Assembly (NCBI GenBank): GCA_963995505.1
Contig: OZ023185.1
Span: 124,001 to 188,000 of the forward strand
Length of the DNA stretch: 64,000 bases
Direction of reading: 5' to 3'
From: Hypericum androsaemum
Lineage: Eukaryota > Streptophyta > Magnoliopsida > Malpighiales > Hypericaceae
Of this stretch, positions 48,236-60,600 are shown in pieces; within the stretch, counting starts at the first letter, position 1; each line of letters begins with the position of its first letter. Below the pieces are notes generated by a model. That model was not told the origin of the DNA, did not search any database, and saw nothing but the letters and a program-made list of their open reading frames with translations. The translations under genes were made by a program, and so were the position numbers.

Positions 48236-49110
48236 TGTTACGTGGTTGGTTCTGGAGAGGGAGAGACCGCGGGCGGTGTCGGAGAGGAACTACTGGGACA
48301 CATTGGGGATGGATTGCTTGACAAATCGAAGGTGGAAGAAACTGGAAAAATTAGGGTTCTTGAGGGAGATTTGGGGGTGACCGTTGGCGAGGAGGAGGGG
48401 TGCATAACAGAAGTTGACGTGGCAGACAACGGGACGGACACCATGGGGGGGGGGGGGGGGGGTTGGGAGTTGGTTACAGTCGCACGGGATCCCAAGCTAT
48501 CGTTGGATGACCGCGCACGTGAGGCGCACACGGAGACTTCAGTTACTCGAGGACGACGTCGTTTAGTGCGGAAGGCAGCACGCAGCAGAATAGAGCGACG
48601 TCGTTTTTGCCTTTGGGCCTTTTGTTCATTTAGCCCACTTACGTACTTTGTTTATGTTTCCTCCAAATGCCAGTTGTAGTAGAAGCTGATGATTATCCTA
48701 GGATGTGGTAGTGATGTCATTTTGATTATGGGAGGTTGTGATCCAGAGATATGCAGACATGTTAGGGGACACAATCATCCTTTATTCCTGGTCTTGTAAT
48801 GACTGTTTTACCCTTATTCCAACACTTATATATATATGGAAGAAAGAGAGAAATGGGCAGTTTTTTGGCCATTGCTTGAGAACCAAGTTGTTGTGGGTCT
48901 CTTCTCTAACTTCTTTTCTTTCTCTGAGAGCACCAAGCTCCTTCCCTGAGTGTTCTCAGGTAGGACTGGGCGGGGTACTCCTCGAGGATCTTATTCCTCC
49001 TGGGTACATTTGGTCATTTTGAACTTCCGCTAGGAGGTTTTCGTTACTGTTCCATTGGTTACTGTTGCTTTCGAGTGATTGAGTTGGTGATCTAAAATTT
49101 ACTTGTATTA
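48236..49110 (+). repeat. 5' LTR of the Ty3/gypsy element
   Basis: Begins TGTTACGTGG and ends TTGTATTA, where the 3' LTR has TTGTATCA. It contains a poly-G run (48447-48461), much longer than in the 3' LTR, and a TATATATATATGG stretch (48828-48840) that may serve as the promoter TATA box. Confidence 0.93.
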
Positions 49111-49146
49111 TTTGGTATCAGAGCTAGTGGTACCTTGGCCTGGAGG

Positions 49147-52100
49147 ATGAAGCTCGACGAACTAGCCACGCTCATGATGGAGAAGTTGGAGAAAATGGAC
49201 GCAAGAATGGAAAAGGCTGACGAAAGGATGGAGAAGATGGATGATGGTTGGAACAAGAAGCATGATAGCCTGGAATCCCAACTGGTTGCTCTCCACCTGC
49301 AAAATCAGAGTGTTATACAGAAGGAACAAGAAGGAATCAAGTCGGGAGGGGGAGGAACAAGCAGATCTGGGGTACAAGAGGCACCCGCTGCCGGATCTGC
49401 TACCAGGGGAGTAGCTGAGACTGTCAGATCTGAAGAGGTAAACACTGGATCTCTAGGATCTGGTTCGGGTTTTTATTGTAGATACCCTAAGATGGAGTTT
49501 CCTAGCTTTGAAGGAGAGGATGTTAAGAGTTGGATCATTAAGTGTGAGCATTATTTTAAGATGGAGAGAGTGGACGAGAGCCATAAGATGGGGTTAGTCG
49601 TGATGCATTTACATGGAGCTGCTCTTCAATGGTACCACAGTTTGGATAAGTTAAGAGAAGGACTGGGAGAGATTAGATGGGAAGAGATGAAGTTAGAGGC
49701 CGCTAGGAGGTTTGGAGCCTCAGTTTATGATGATCCCTTGGATGATCTGTTGAAGTTGAGACAGGAGGGAAGTGTGTTAGAGTACCAAACTGATTTTGAA
49801 GTGTTGTTGGGTAGAGTTTCTGTGACTCAAACATATGCGACCACATTATTCCTGAATGGGTTGAAGCCAGAAATTGCAGCGTCGGTTCGAATGTTTGTTC
49901 CTACATCACCAGCCCACGCTTATGCACTTGCTAAGATGCAGGAGACCTCCCTCAGGGTGAACCAAGGAAGAACTAGGGAGTATGTGAAACCCGCCATTCT
50001 CTCTAGACCTGTAAACCCTGCTGCTAGCCTGATTAATACAACAGGCAGGAATACTAAGCCAGCTGGTAGTAGCGCGAATGCTCAGGTTGTAGGAGGAGCA
50101 TCAAGTCCCATGGGGAGACCACAACTCACTCTAAACCCAGAGAGAGGAAGGTACCAAGGTAGATACAAGTCCAGGACTGAGATTGAGGAGAAGAGAGCAA
50201 AGGGGCTCTGTTTCTATTGTGATGACAGGTATACTCCTGATCATAAGTGTGCTAAGAGGACGAGTGGTAGGCTATATTTGGTTGAGCTACCAGATGATGA
50301 AGAAGGACGTGTGGTGGAGGGAGTAGAGACAGAGCTGTTGGTATGTGAGGATGACGAGGAAGAGGAGAACCCACTCATTTCCTCTCACGCTATGCTTGGT
50401 TTTGCTCTTCAAAGTTTTAAAACTATGAAAGTTACTGGCCATGCTTATGATCTGTCCATTTTCGTGTTGATTGACTCGGGAAGCACCCACAATTTCTTGG
50501 ATGAGAAGCTGGTGATGAAGCTAGGATGTGTTCTAGAGGAATGCAAGGCCATGAAGGTGAAGGTGGCAGATGGAAGTGAAATTGTTTGCTCACAGATGTG
50601 CAAAGGGTTCAAGTGGACAATGCAGGAAAGAGAATTCAGAACTGATGCACTGATTTTGCCCCTAGGGAGCTATAACATGGTGTTGGGAATACAATGGCTC
50701 GAAACACTTGGGGATATAAGGTAGAATTTTAAGCTGTTAAGGATGGACTTTGCGGTAGGAGGAACTAGAGTGGTCTTGCGTGGCTCTCAAAAGAAGCCGT
50801 TGAGAGAGGCTACAGCAAGACAGTTGTGCAAGCTGATAACTACTGATGCTAATTCTATTGAGTTAGAATTTTGTAGCTTAGCAATGATCAGGCCCTTACA
50901 ATCACAGGAGGAGAGACAAGATAATGAGCAGAAGCAAGAGTTAGAAGCTTTGAAGCAGCTACTGAGCAAGTTTCAGGGTGTATTTCAGGAGCCCAAGGGG
51001 TTGCCTCCTATGCGGAAGCAAGTTCACAGCATACCCTTGAAGGTTGGTAGCCAACCAGTCAATTCAAGACCATACAAGCAATCTGCATCACAGAAAGACA
51101 ATGTCGAGAAGCTAGTAGGCGAAATGCTACAGTCAGGAATCATTCAAAATAGCCAGAGTTGTTTTGCCTCTCCCGTAGTGCTAGTTAAGAAGAAGGATGG
51201 GTCGTGGAGGTTTTGTGTTGATTATAGGGCTCTAAATGATATCACGGTCAAAGACAAGTACCCGATTCCTATCATTGAAGAGTTGCTAGATGAGTTGGGA
51301 GGGGCCAAGTGGTTCTCCAAGATTGATTTGAGGTCGGGGTATCACCAGATTTTGATGAATCCCTCTGATGTGCAGAAGACAGCTTTCAAGACACATGAAG
51401 GACACTATGAGTTCTTGGTTATACCATTTGGCTTAACCAATGCGCCGGCTACCTTTTAAAGCACCATGAATGATTCATTCAAGCCATTTCTGAGGAGGTT
51501 TGTTCTGGTGTTTTTTGATGATATTCTAGTCTACAGTCCTACCTATGAGTTGCACCTACAACACTTGGAGCAAGTTCTGGTAGTGTTGCAGAAGGAGGAA
51601 TTCTATGCCAAGGAATCCAAATGTACTCTTGGTTCTACTTCTATTGACTATCTGGGCCATGTTATTGATGGGAGAGGGGTCTCTACGGATCAGAAGAAGA
51701 TCCAATCTGTATTGAACTGGCCAGTTCCTTGTACTCTCAAGCAGCTGAGAGGATTTTTGGGATTATGCGGTTACTACCGGAGATTTGTGAAGAATTATAG
51801 TCTAATTAGCAAACCCTTGACACAATTACTTAAGAAGGATGGGTTCGGTTGGAGTGAGGAGGCGGAAAGAGCCTTCAAAGCGTTAAAAATTGCTATGACC
51901 TCTGCTCCTGTATTATCTCTGCCAGACTTTAAGGAAGTGTTCATTGTTGAAACAGATGCTTCGTGGCTTGGTGTTGGAGCCGTACTGATGCAGAGGGGGC
52001 ATCCTATCTGTTACTTTAGCAAGGCGTTAGGGCCTAAGTACATGGCAATGTCAGTTTATGAGAAGGAATTGATGGCCATTGTACTAGCAGTATCGAAGTG

Positions 52101-53775
52101 GCATCACTATTTGATCGGGAGACACTTTCAGATTAGGACAGATCACAAGAGTCTTAAGTTTTTGTTGAGCCAGAAGCTAACTACAATGAGCCAGTATACA
52201 TGGTTAGCCAAGTTAATGGGGTATGATTATGACATTGTCTATAAAAAGGGAGTGAGAATAGAGCAGCTGATGCTTTGTCAAGGTTACATGAAGACAGACC
52301 AGAATTGCAGGCCCTAACAACTATATCTACAGAAGAATTGGCACGAGAGGTGTGGGAAAGTTGCTTGACGGATCCCAGCTTGATGGAGATCATAACCAAA
52401 ATCAGAAACAAGGAAATGGAGGAAGGAGTGTATCAGCTTGTTCAAGACAGGTTGTTGAGAAAAGGGAAGATAGCTATTGGGAAGAGTGATGTGCTCAGAG
52501 CCAAACTTTTAGAGCTCTACCATGCTACACCTCAAGCGGGTCATTCAGGCGTATCTGCCACCACTAAGAGATTGCAATCTATGTTCTATTGGAAGGGGAT
52601 GGAACGGGATGTGAGGAACTTTGTCAGATCATGCGGGGTGTGCCAGAGGTGCAAATATGATACTAGTGCCTATCCTGGATTAATTCAGCCACTTCCTATT
52701 CCTCAACGAGATTGGCAAACAATTTCTATGGACTTCATTGATGGGCTACCAAGTTCTAAGGGAGTAACCACTGTGTTCGTGGTGGTGGATAAGCTGACGA
52801 AGTATGCTCACTTCATACCAATCACTCACCCGTACACTGCGGCTACGGTTGCGAAGAAGTTCATGGATTACATCTACAAGTATCACGGCCTACCAGAGAA
52901 CATCATAGAGATAGAGATACAGTGTTTCTCAGTCAGTTCTGGCAACAGCTGTTCAGGTTCCAAGGCGTGGAGTTGAAGATGTCAACCGCCTATCACCCAC
53001 AGACGGATGGCCAAACAGAAGTGGTGAATCGCTGCTTAGAGACTTACTTAAGATGTATGACTTATGAGGACCCCAAGGATTGGAGCAACTGGCTTACACT
53101 AGCAGATTGGTGGTATAACACCACACATCATAGCGCGATGGGGATAACACCCTTTGAGGGATTATACGGAGTACCACCACCCTTGCACCTACCCTACTTC
53201 GCTGGGGACTCTAAAATTAAAGCTGTAGATCGATGCCTCACAGCTCAGGAAGAAAAATTGAGGACTTTAAAGTACTATCTGCAGAGAGCTCAGGACAGGA
53301 TGATTATGCAGGCCAACAAACATCGAAGTGAAAGGGAGTTCCGACTGGGAGATGTTGTTTATGTAAAGTTGCAGCCGTATAGGCAACAATCTCTGCAGAG
53401 GAGGGAATCACAAAAGCTTAGTCCCAGATACTATGGGCCATATGAGGTGGTAGACAAGGTTGGGAAGGTTGCATACACATTGAACTTGCCCACCTCCACG
53501 AAAATTCATCCCACATTCCATGTTTCTCAGCTCAAGAAGCATGTTGGTCCAGAGGTACGAGTCACAACGGAGCTACCACGAGGACTGATACCAAACAAGG
53601 AACCAAAGCAATACTCGAGAGACGGACTGTCAAGCATCAGAATAGAGCTGTTGTTCAAGTCTTAGTCCAATGGCAGGGATCGAGTGTATTGGATGCATCC
53701 TGGGAATATTATCATGATTTGAAGCAGAGGTTTCCCACGAGTTCCTTGTGGACAAGGAATTTAAGAGGGAAGGAT
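49147..53775 (+). pseudogene. Ty3/gypsy gag-pol polyprotein with stops and frameshifts
   Basis: Domains in order: coiled N-terminus of gag (49147-49260), gag core (about 49490-49900), CCHC zinc knuckle (CFYCDDRYTPDHKC, 50212), aspartic protease with DSGSTH (50470), reverse transcriptase (51170-51560, catalytic FFDD at about 51517), RNase H (about 51945-52160, starting ETDAS), integrase with its His/Cys zinc site (52520-52640) and core (52725-53000), and a chromodomain-like end (53655-53740). Breaks: in-frame stops at 50722-50724 and 51457-51459, and frame changes near 52255, 52908 and 53610. The element cannot make its own full polyprotein. The breaks are described only; no repaired reading is given. 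Confidence 0.93.
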
Positions 53776-54637
53776 TGTTACGTGGTTGGTTCTGGAGAGG
53801 GAGAGACCGCGGGCGGTGTCGGAGAGGAACTAGTGGGACACATTGGGGATGGATTGCTTGACAAATCGAAGGTGGAAGAAACTGGAAAAATTAGGGTTCT
53901 TGAGGGAGATTTGGGGGTGACCGTTGGCGAGGAGGAGGGGTGCATAACAGAAGTTGACGTGGCAGACAATGGGACGGACACCATGGGGGGGGGGAGTTGG
54001 TTACATTCGCACGGGATCCCAAGCTACCGTTGGATGACCGCGCACGTGAGGCGCATACGGAGACTTCAGTTACTCGAGGACGACGTCGTTTAGTGTGGAA
54101 GGCAGCACGCAGCAGAATAGAGCGACGTCGTTTTTGCCTTTGGGCCTTTTGTTCATTTAGCCCACTTACGTACTTTGTTTATGTTTCCTCCAAATGCCAG
54201 CTGTAGTAGAAGCTGATGATTATCCTAGGATGTGGTAGTGATGTCATTTTGATTATGGGAGGTTGTGATCCAGAGATATGCAGACATGTTAGGGGACACA
54301 ATCATCCTTTATTCCTGGTCTTGTAATGACTGTTTTACCCTTATTCCAACACTTATATATATATGGAAGAAAGAGAGAAATGGGCAGTTTTTTGGCCATT
54401 GCTTGGGAACCAAGTTGTTGTGGGTCTCTTCTCTAACTTCTTTTCTTTCTCTGAGAGCACCAAGCTCCTTCCCTGAGTGTTCTCAGGTAGGACTGGGCGG
54501 GGTACTCCTCGAGGATCTTATTCCTCCTGGGTACATTTGGTCGTTTTGAACTTCCGCTAGGAGGTTTTCGTTACTGTTCCATTGGTTACTGTTGCTTTCG
54601 AGTGGTTGAGTTGGTGATCTAAAATTTACTTGTATCA
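53776..54637 (+). repeat. 3' LTR of the Ty3/gypsy element
   Basis: Begins TGTTACGTGG and ends TTGTATCA, followed by the AGCGG target duplication. The internal short open frame shared with the 5' LTR is not considered a gene. Confidence 0.93.
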
Positions 54638-55030
54638 AGCGGTCGATGATGATTGGGCGACTTGGGTATTTAGGGTTTAAGGAATTGGGAATTTTTTTTG
54701 TCTCGTCTTTTTTCTTTTAGAAATAATGGTTAGATGTGGAGGGTGATTTTAGTGCGTAAACTTTGATTATAAGAGATCTGGGTCAAATCCAATTTGGGCA
54801 GCAAGGCCCATAAACATCGACCATATATGCCTTATACAAAGTAGTAATATTTCGGATATTCGGATAATTCGTACTAATAATTCTATTATCCGAATTCGGT
54901 TCCGAATCCAAAATATAAATTTTGGATAATCCGAATCCGATTTCGAATACAAAATTATCCGAATCCGAATCCAAAAAAAATTTCGGATATCGGATTCAGA
55001 TATCGGATATCAGATTTTTTCTCACCCCTA

Positions 55031-55892
55031 CTCATGGCAATTAAATATTATCAATTCCCCCATCTAAACTAAACCCTTCCTCTTCCATCATCTAAAATAA
55101 TAGAATCGGGCTTAACTATTTCGTGTTAAATATGGGCCGGATGTTAAGCCCCCAAAACATAATAACTGCTAGCAGCAGAGGTTGGATAATAGGCTGGGCC
55201 GTGAACTTAAGTCGAGAGTGGCTCTGGAATGGGCTTGCAACCCATCTATCTTCCCAAAAAAAAAACCTGTACACTTAAATTAGTCAGACTGACTATTGAT
55301 ATTCTGTTACCATGTAGTTTTTTCAACCAAGTTCCCATCTACCAATATAGATTTTGGTTTCGCATCATAAAAATTCGGTTAGCTGGAAACAACATGGATT
55401 AGCCATCTATTAGGTTGTTATTTAAGGGAGGGGAGTTGTTGGATCATCAGTCAGCTGTATATCCAAAACACTAGCTACCAATTATTACCCAACCATCTCA
55501 TCAAATTCCCGCTACGCGTATCCCTTTCCCAGCTGTGTTCGAGGTCCAAACGACAACAGAATAATGTAGCAGTAGCCGACATTTCTTGGATAACATAAAA
55601 AAAAAACACACCAATTATTATTACATCTGTTGGAATTTGACAATATATAAAACACACCAAATATACAACTGTACGAGCAGTGGAATTGAGCCCAATAAAT
55701 AGTGTTGATTGAAAAGGACTAGCCACTTCTTGAGAGCTAGCTCATCAGCAATAATTGAGAGTAATTACACCCCACCTGCGACAGCTGCTGCTTCATTTTC
55801 CCTTGCTACATCGCACCATCCCCACTTTTTGGCATCTCAACTCGTTAAGAATCCCGTACTCGCACCGTCCATCGCGTTCTATCAACTTCTGA
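55031..55892. other. MYB gene upstream region
   Basis: No open frame of note. A TATAAA-like sequence occurs at 55645 and CT-rich sequence nearer the start. Probably promoter and leader. Confidence 0.4.
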
Positions 55893-57164
55893 ATGGCAAG
55901 GCATTCCTGTTTCTACAAGCACAAGCTCCGGAAAGGCTTGTGGTCTCCGGATGAAGACGATAAGCTGTTGAGCCACATCACCAAGTATGGACTTGTTGGC
56001 TGTTGGAGTTCTGTCCCTAAGTTGGCAGGTATATGCTCTTTACGTACAATATTATCCTGAAAGTGCTTTATGAATGTATGCATACATGCCTGCATGCGGT
56101 CTTCCTCACGAGTCAGGAACGATATTCTCAGGCCTTCAAAGGTGTGGAAAGAGCTGCAGGTTGCGATGGATAAATTACCTCAGACCAGACCTCAAGAGAG
56201 GTGCATTCTCCCCCGAGGAGGAGAGGATCATCATTGAATTCCATGCCCTTCTAGGCAACAGGTATGTATGTATGTGCCCTTTTGGAATTAGCGTTCGAGC
56301 AATCCTGCATTGATTGGTGAAGCTGTTTCGATAGAATCATTCTTCTGATAACTTTCTATCACCAGGTGGTCTCAAATTGCAGCACAATTACCTGGAAGGA
56401 CCGACAACGAGATAAAGAATTTCTGGCACTCTTCCCTCAAGAAAAAGCTGATGCAAAATGGGATAGATCCCAGCAGCACACACAGACATGTTCCTGAGGT
56501 CAACAAGGAAGGGAAGGCCTTGGTTTTGACAAGCAGGAGGAGTAGTGACACATCCTCGGGAGAGCCAGACACGCTGAGGAACTTCAATCACATCAGGGCC
56601 GATGATGATATAGTGGCTTTATCTGCACAAGTACTGCCTCCAACTCCTACCAGTAACGTCCATTCAGGCTCATCGCCCTACTTCCCTTTCCGACATAGTC
56701 AGTACAATTCCGATAGTACGCTCTTCACGGGCTATCACAGCGGTACACTATGGCCTAATTCAGAGTCAGGCCACAAAGGCAGGCTTGATTCGTATAAGCC
56801 GAGTCAGCAGGAACCTGACTACAAGTCACTAACTGCTGATCAGGCTGCAGCAAGTTCGGGCTCAACCCTGTTTCTCCAAGTGGATACTAATAAGCGGCAA
56901 GGCCGGCCCCTTTCGTCCCAATTGACGGAGGCGTTTCCCGAAAACCACTGGGAAACAGGTGATGTCCAAGGACGGAGCAAGTGGTGGTTTGGGAGCAACT
57001 GCTTGTCCTGGCCGGGATTGGGAGAGGAAGATGAATGCAGGTCACCTGAAAGACCATTGCAATCAGAGCCCTTTGATGATGAAACTTCAGAAGATATCAA
57101 ATGGACAGAGTACCTCAACACCTCATTCCGAGCAGCAGCTGCACAAGTCCATCCAAAACGATGA
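55893..57164 (+). CDS. R2R3-MYB transcription factor
   Basis: Three exons, 55893-56028, 56132-56261, 56366-57164, about 354 aa, with introns at the two positions typical of R2R3-MYB genes. R2 starts [20 protein letters not shown] and ends [21 protein letters not shown]3 is [40 protein letters not shown] then [11 protein letters not shown]. The N-terminal [16 protein letters not shown] and the KNFWHSS/KKKL ends resemble the MYB61/MYB50/MYB55/MYB86 group (subgroup 13), involved in secondary wall and resource-allocation control; the assignment within that group is from memory. The C-terminal half is Ser/Pro-rich and acidic near the end ([14 protein letters not shown]), as in activators. Oddity: the R2 repeat has 20 rather than 19 residues between its first two tryptophans (TKYGLVGCW). 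Confidence 0.92.
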
Positions 57165-57690
57165 ACATTTCCCATCAGCCAAATTGTCATCTCGAACAAC
57201 TGACAAACTAATAGTTCAATATTGTCGTTGTGGTACAAATTCAGGCGGGTCTTAAAACTTTTTACTAATTTTGAGAATTGTATACTAATCAAAGCAATGG
57301 ACTGAAGTTATCCGCCAATATTGTTAATAATAATAGAGAATGTGGGGTTTGGTGCTTTTGGCAGTGGTTCCCTTCCTAACGAGATAGCTAACAGCATTCG
57401 AGTTCGAGCATGAACTTTGAACCTCCCTTAGTTCAACGATCAGGTGGTTCAGAGTGCCCGGCCATGGGCAATGAATGATTAGGCCTCCTATAATTTTGGA
57501 TTTGAACAAAGCACAACACCGGGGGGCAAAAAAACATAGAACTACTGCCCAATAAAGAAGTCAAATATGGGCCTTCTCCCCCCAAAAAAAAGTTAGAAAC
57601 GAAAAGACAGGCCCAGCTATGATACACGTCAAAAAAGCCGGTGAAGAAGGGAAAGCTATTGCGAGAGGGTTTCTTCAAGTTGAGTAGTAT
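57165..57690. other. convergent stretch between MYB and PIG-O genes
   Basis: Probable 3' UTRs of both genes. Nothing else recognised. Confidence 0.5.
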
Positions 57691-60600
57691 TTAGTAGCAT
57701 CTTCTTCTTCCTCCATCCAGTGGGCTAAAATAGAAAAGAGATGCCACGCAAATCATGGTGTCCGTGAGCAACAACCCCACCACGTCAAAAACAAACTTTG
57801 GAGCAAACAGCCCCCACACCTGCAACAACCACCCCCATTGTTTCCCCATCAGATTAACCAATGTACGTATGTCTGCTACACAACAAGGCGTTCAGTTCTG
57901 ATTGTTTGGGAGTGTAATTACCATGAGATGGCGCCTTTGAATTGCGACGCACATTGTAGTGAAAGTTACTGTGGCGGTTGTAATGAGCCCGTAAGTCATA
58001 TACCCCTGCAGAAGATGATGACAAGTGTTGTCAACCTCAACAGTTTCACACAAGCCAAGCTTTGTGTTATGGATGGTTGAGATGAAGAGAACAAAGCAAG
58101 GAGTCTTTGAAATCAAAAGTAAGGCATTCCATTTTGTAGCTGGGCTGCATTATCACGAGTCAAGCAGTAAAAGACACCGGAAGAGGGGAAAGTTAAAGCA
58201 ATTAAAGATTACCAAAGACAGTTGCGAGAAAAGAGAACTTCTGTTGTTGGTTTGATCCAAAGACTTCCGTTGCACAGCAAGCAGTAGAGGGAGACCCAGT
58301 ATCGGAAGAATGTGGGAAAATCCAAACGTATCAATTGCAAGGAGGATAGCTTGACGGACAAGGATGAATTCGTCAAACCTGTAAGACGGATGCGGCAGGA
58401 GTAATTCAACCCAAATCACTCAATTGGTGTTGTGCAACTAAAATTAAGGTGATACTACACTTACCCAATAAATGCAGCACCATAACGAAGGCCATCAAAA
58501 GCACACCTGAGATAAGCAAAAGCCAAGACATGTGAGGACAGAGGAGCCCCATACATTGACAGACAAGCACGACAAAAGCAATTGAAGCAACAGACTAGCA
58601 CAAAAAAAGCAAATGAAGCAACAGACAAGCACGAAAACAAACATCCAAATGTAGAATCTTACCAGTGACCTGTAGCGAAAAAGAGACAAACTGCCAACAG
58701 GCTCCATTGAGTCACAGAAAGTGGGTCAAATACCCGGCTTCCAGAAGTCCCATCAACTCCATCTTCTTCACTGCTTCCCAACCTTGCTATGCAATACCCT
58801 GCAGTGCTTTTACATCGGCACAAACTATCCATGAGCAAGCGACATTGGGTAGTAGTATTGAAGAGGAATGCTTCAGAATACATCTCGTCGTCAAAACCAG
58901 GTGACCAAGGCCCATAAAAATGTTAAAATGCTAGTTTGAGCAAGGCATACACCAGGTAAAAACATGCAATATAGCATGCAACAAGAATAGGAGTATTCAC
59001 CTCCAACTAGTGATGCCAATGCAACCCATGAACCTTGTTTTCCAGAAAGAACTATGATTGTTGGACTCCATGTCGATAACATGGCCAACGCTTTCATCAC
59101 CAAGCTCCTTTCAGAATTCACATGTTTTTCTTTGCCAATTAAGCTAATAGATGCTATTAGAAACAGCTGAAACAGACCAATAGAATAGATCATCCTTGGG
59201 ATATAAGTTTTTCCAATACTTTGAAACAGGGTTGTTGAGTCTGCACTGCCACCCTCAGAAATCCAGTGCACTACTATGAGAAAATAACTCAAAATTGCTA
59301 GAAATACAACATAATCCCAGGCTCCCCAAGTGCGTGGACTGATGGACTGGTATAGCCACCATGCCACAAACAGTAGAGCAAGAATTGGCCCAAGTTGCGT
59401 ACAAAATATCCAGAATGGATGGCCAGAAGTAATCCCAAGTGTCCATGAAGGGGATATGCTCATAAAAACTGAAGTGGCTGCCTGCTTTGAGAGCCCAACT
59501 TCAATGGAAAATCTGAGAATCAAATTCACCAGAAGAAAGAGAATTGCCTGCATATAATCCCTTAAAAGTTAGAAAGACATCAAGTCATGATCCTCGACAT
59601 TCAAGGTTACTGACACATACTTCAGAAAGCTTCTTGTCTGCCATGATTGAATGACGTAACTTGAAGATGCCAGAGGTTGCCAGAAGAAAGCTAGCCACTT
59701 TCCCTTCTTCCACTGAGATTAAGTTCAAAACAAAATATATCAGCAATAGCAAGCATCTTTAGACAGAGTCTTAGCAGTTCTGAAATAATGAATTTGAAAG
59801 GTTGGGAGTCATACAAATATAACTATTTGACAGGAAGCTGCAAGCACGGATGGCCACTATCATTGTTGCAACTCCCAACTCAAATGAGAATCCAGATCTT
59901 CCATGTTGGGAAACTATGGGCAGTTTTAACACCCTTTGCATAGCAAAAAGTATGAAAAAAAGAGATAAAAACATAATTCCCAGACCAGTCCCCATCAGCT
60001 TTAAATTGAATTCAGTCCACTTGGAGCGTGCTAGCTCCACTACAGCTGATAGGAAACTCAAATAAGCATCAATTTGCTTCATAAGAACAGGCAATAATGT
60101 GTCACAAGTTTCATTCCTGCATGGTATTGAAGCCTTTGTGTATGCCCAACTTTCTTCTGCTTGGTGATAAAGCTCTGAGAGGTGTAGCAAATCTTCCGCA
60201 GAAAATCCAATGATGGATGAAGATGAATAGACGTCAATGTACTTTTTCACCTAGAGAGCAAGAAATCAGAAAAAACTTTAGAAGACCTTAGAATGAAGGC
60301 AATGGTGCAGAGAATGGAACAGTTGCTTGATGCCTGCTGGCAACCAGATACCATTGTAACGCTGCAAATCCGTCGTAGAGTTAAAGATGTTGTGGTTAGT
60401 ACTCACAAAATCTGATTGCTTTCAAATAAATGTGGCAATGCTACATAGGCAGCCTTCAAAAGTTTGGATCTAATAGATCATTTGTGTTTGATACAGCATT
60501 CACCCTGGCTATGGAATAGAATTTGAAACCAGCAAATGAAGTACCTGCCATGAATTAATACAGAGTACATTTGCATAATTTTCAACCCAGTCTCCCAACA

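Larger units (their letters stand above)
48236..54637 (+). mobile_element. Ty3/gypsy LTR retrotransposon, full-length but disabled
   Basis: Complete structure: 5' LTR 48236-49110, primer-binding site TGGTATCAGAGC from 49113, gag-pol, polypurine tract AAGAGGGAAGGAT just before 53776, 3' LTR 53776-54637. It is flanked by a perfect 5-bp duplication AGCGG (48231-48235 and 54638-54642). By eye the LTRs differ at about 11 single bases in 860 plus a poly-G length difference, so insertion is relatively recent. Domain order (protease, RT, RNase H, integrase) is that of Ty3/gypsy, and a chromodomain-like end suggests a chromovirus. Confidence 0.95.
47826..55030. mobile_element. older hAT-like repeat, split by the Ty3/gypsy element
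   Basis: The left part (47826-48000) and right part (54840-55030) are both built from TCCGAATCCGAAT/ATTATCCGAA motifs in opposite orientation. The outer ends are GGGTGAGCATTCGG and, inverted, CTCACCCCTAC, as in hAT-type elements. The LTR retrotransposon at 48236-54637 sits between them. No reliable 8-bp duplication was found, so the limits are approximate. Confidence 0.5.

Noticed and set aside
48242..48679. Frame of 145 codons within the LTR (repeated in the 3' LTR)
   Set aside because: It lies wholly in LTR sequence and is interrupted by a variable poly-G tract, so it differs between the two copies.
57892..58255. Short frames in PIG-O introns and exons 14-16
   Set aside because: They are read-throughs or antisense shadows. 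The exons close in phase only in the PIG-O model.
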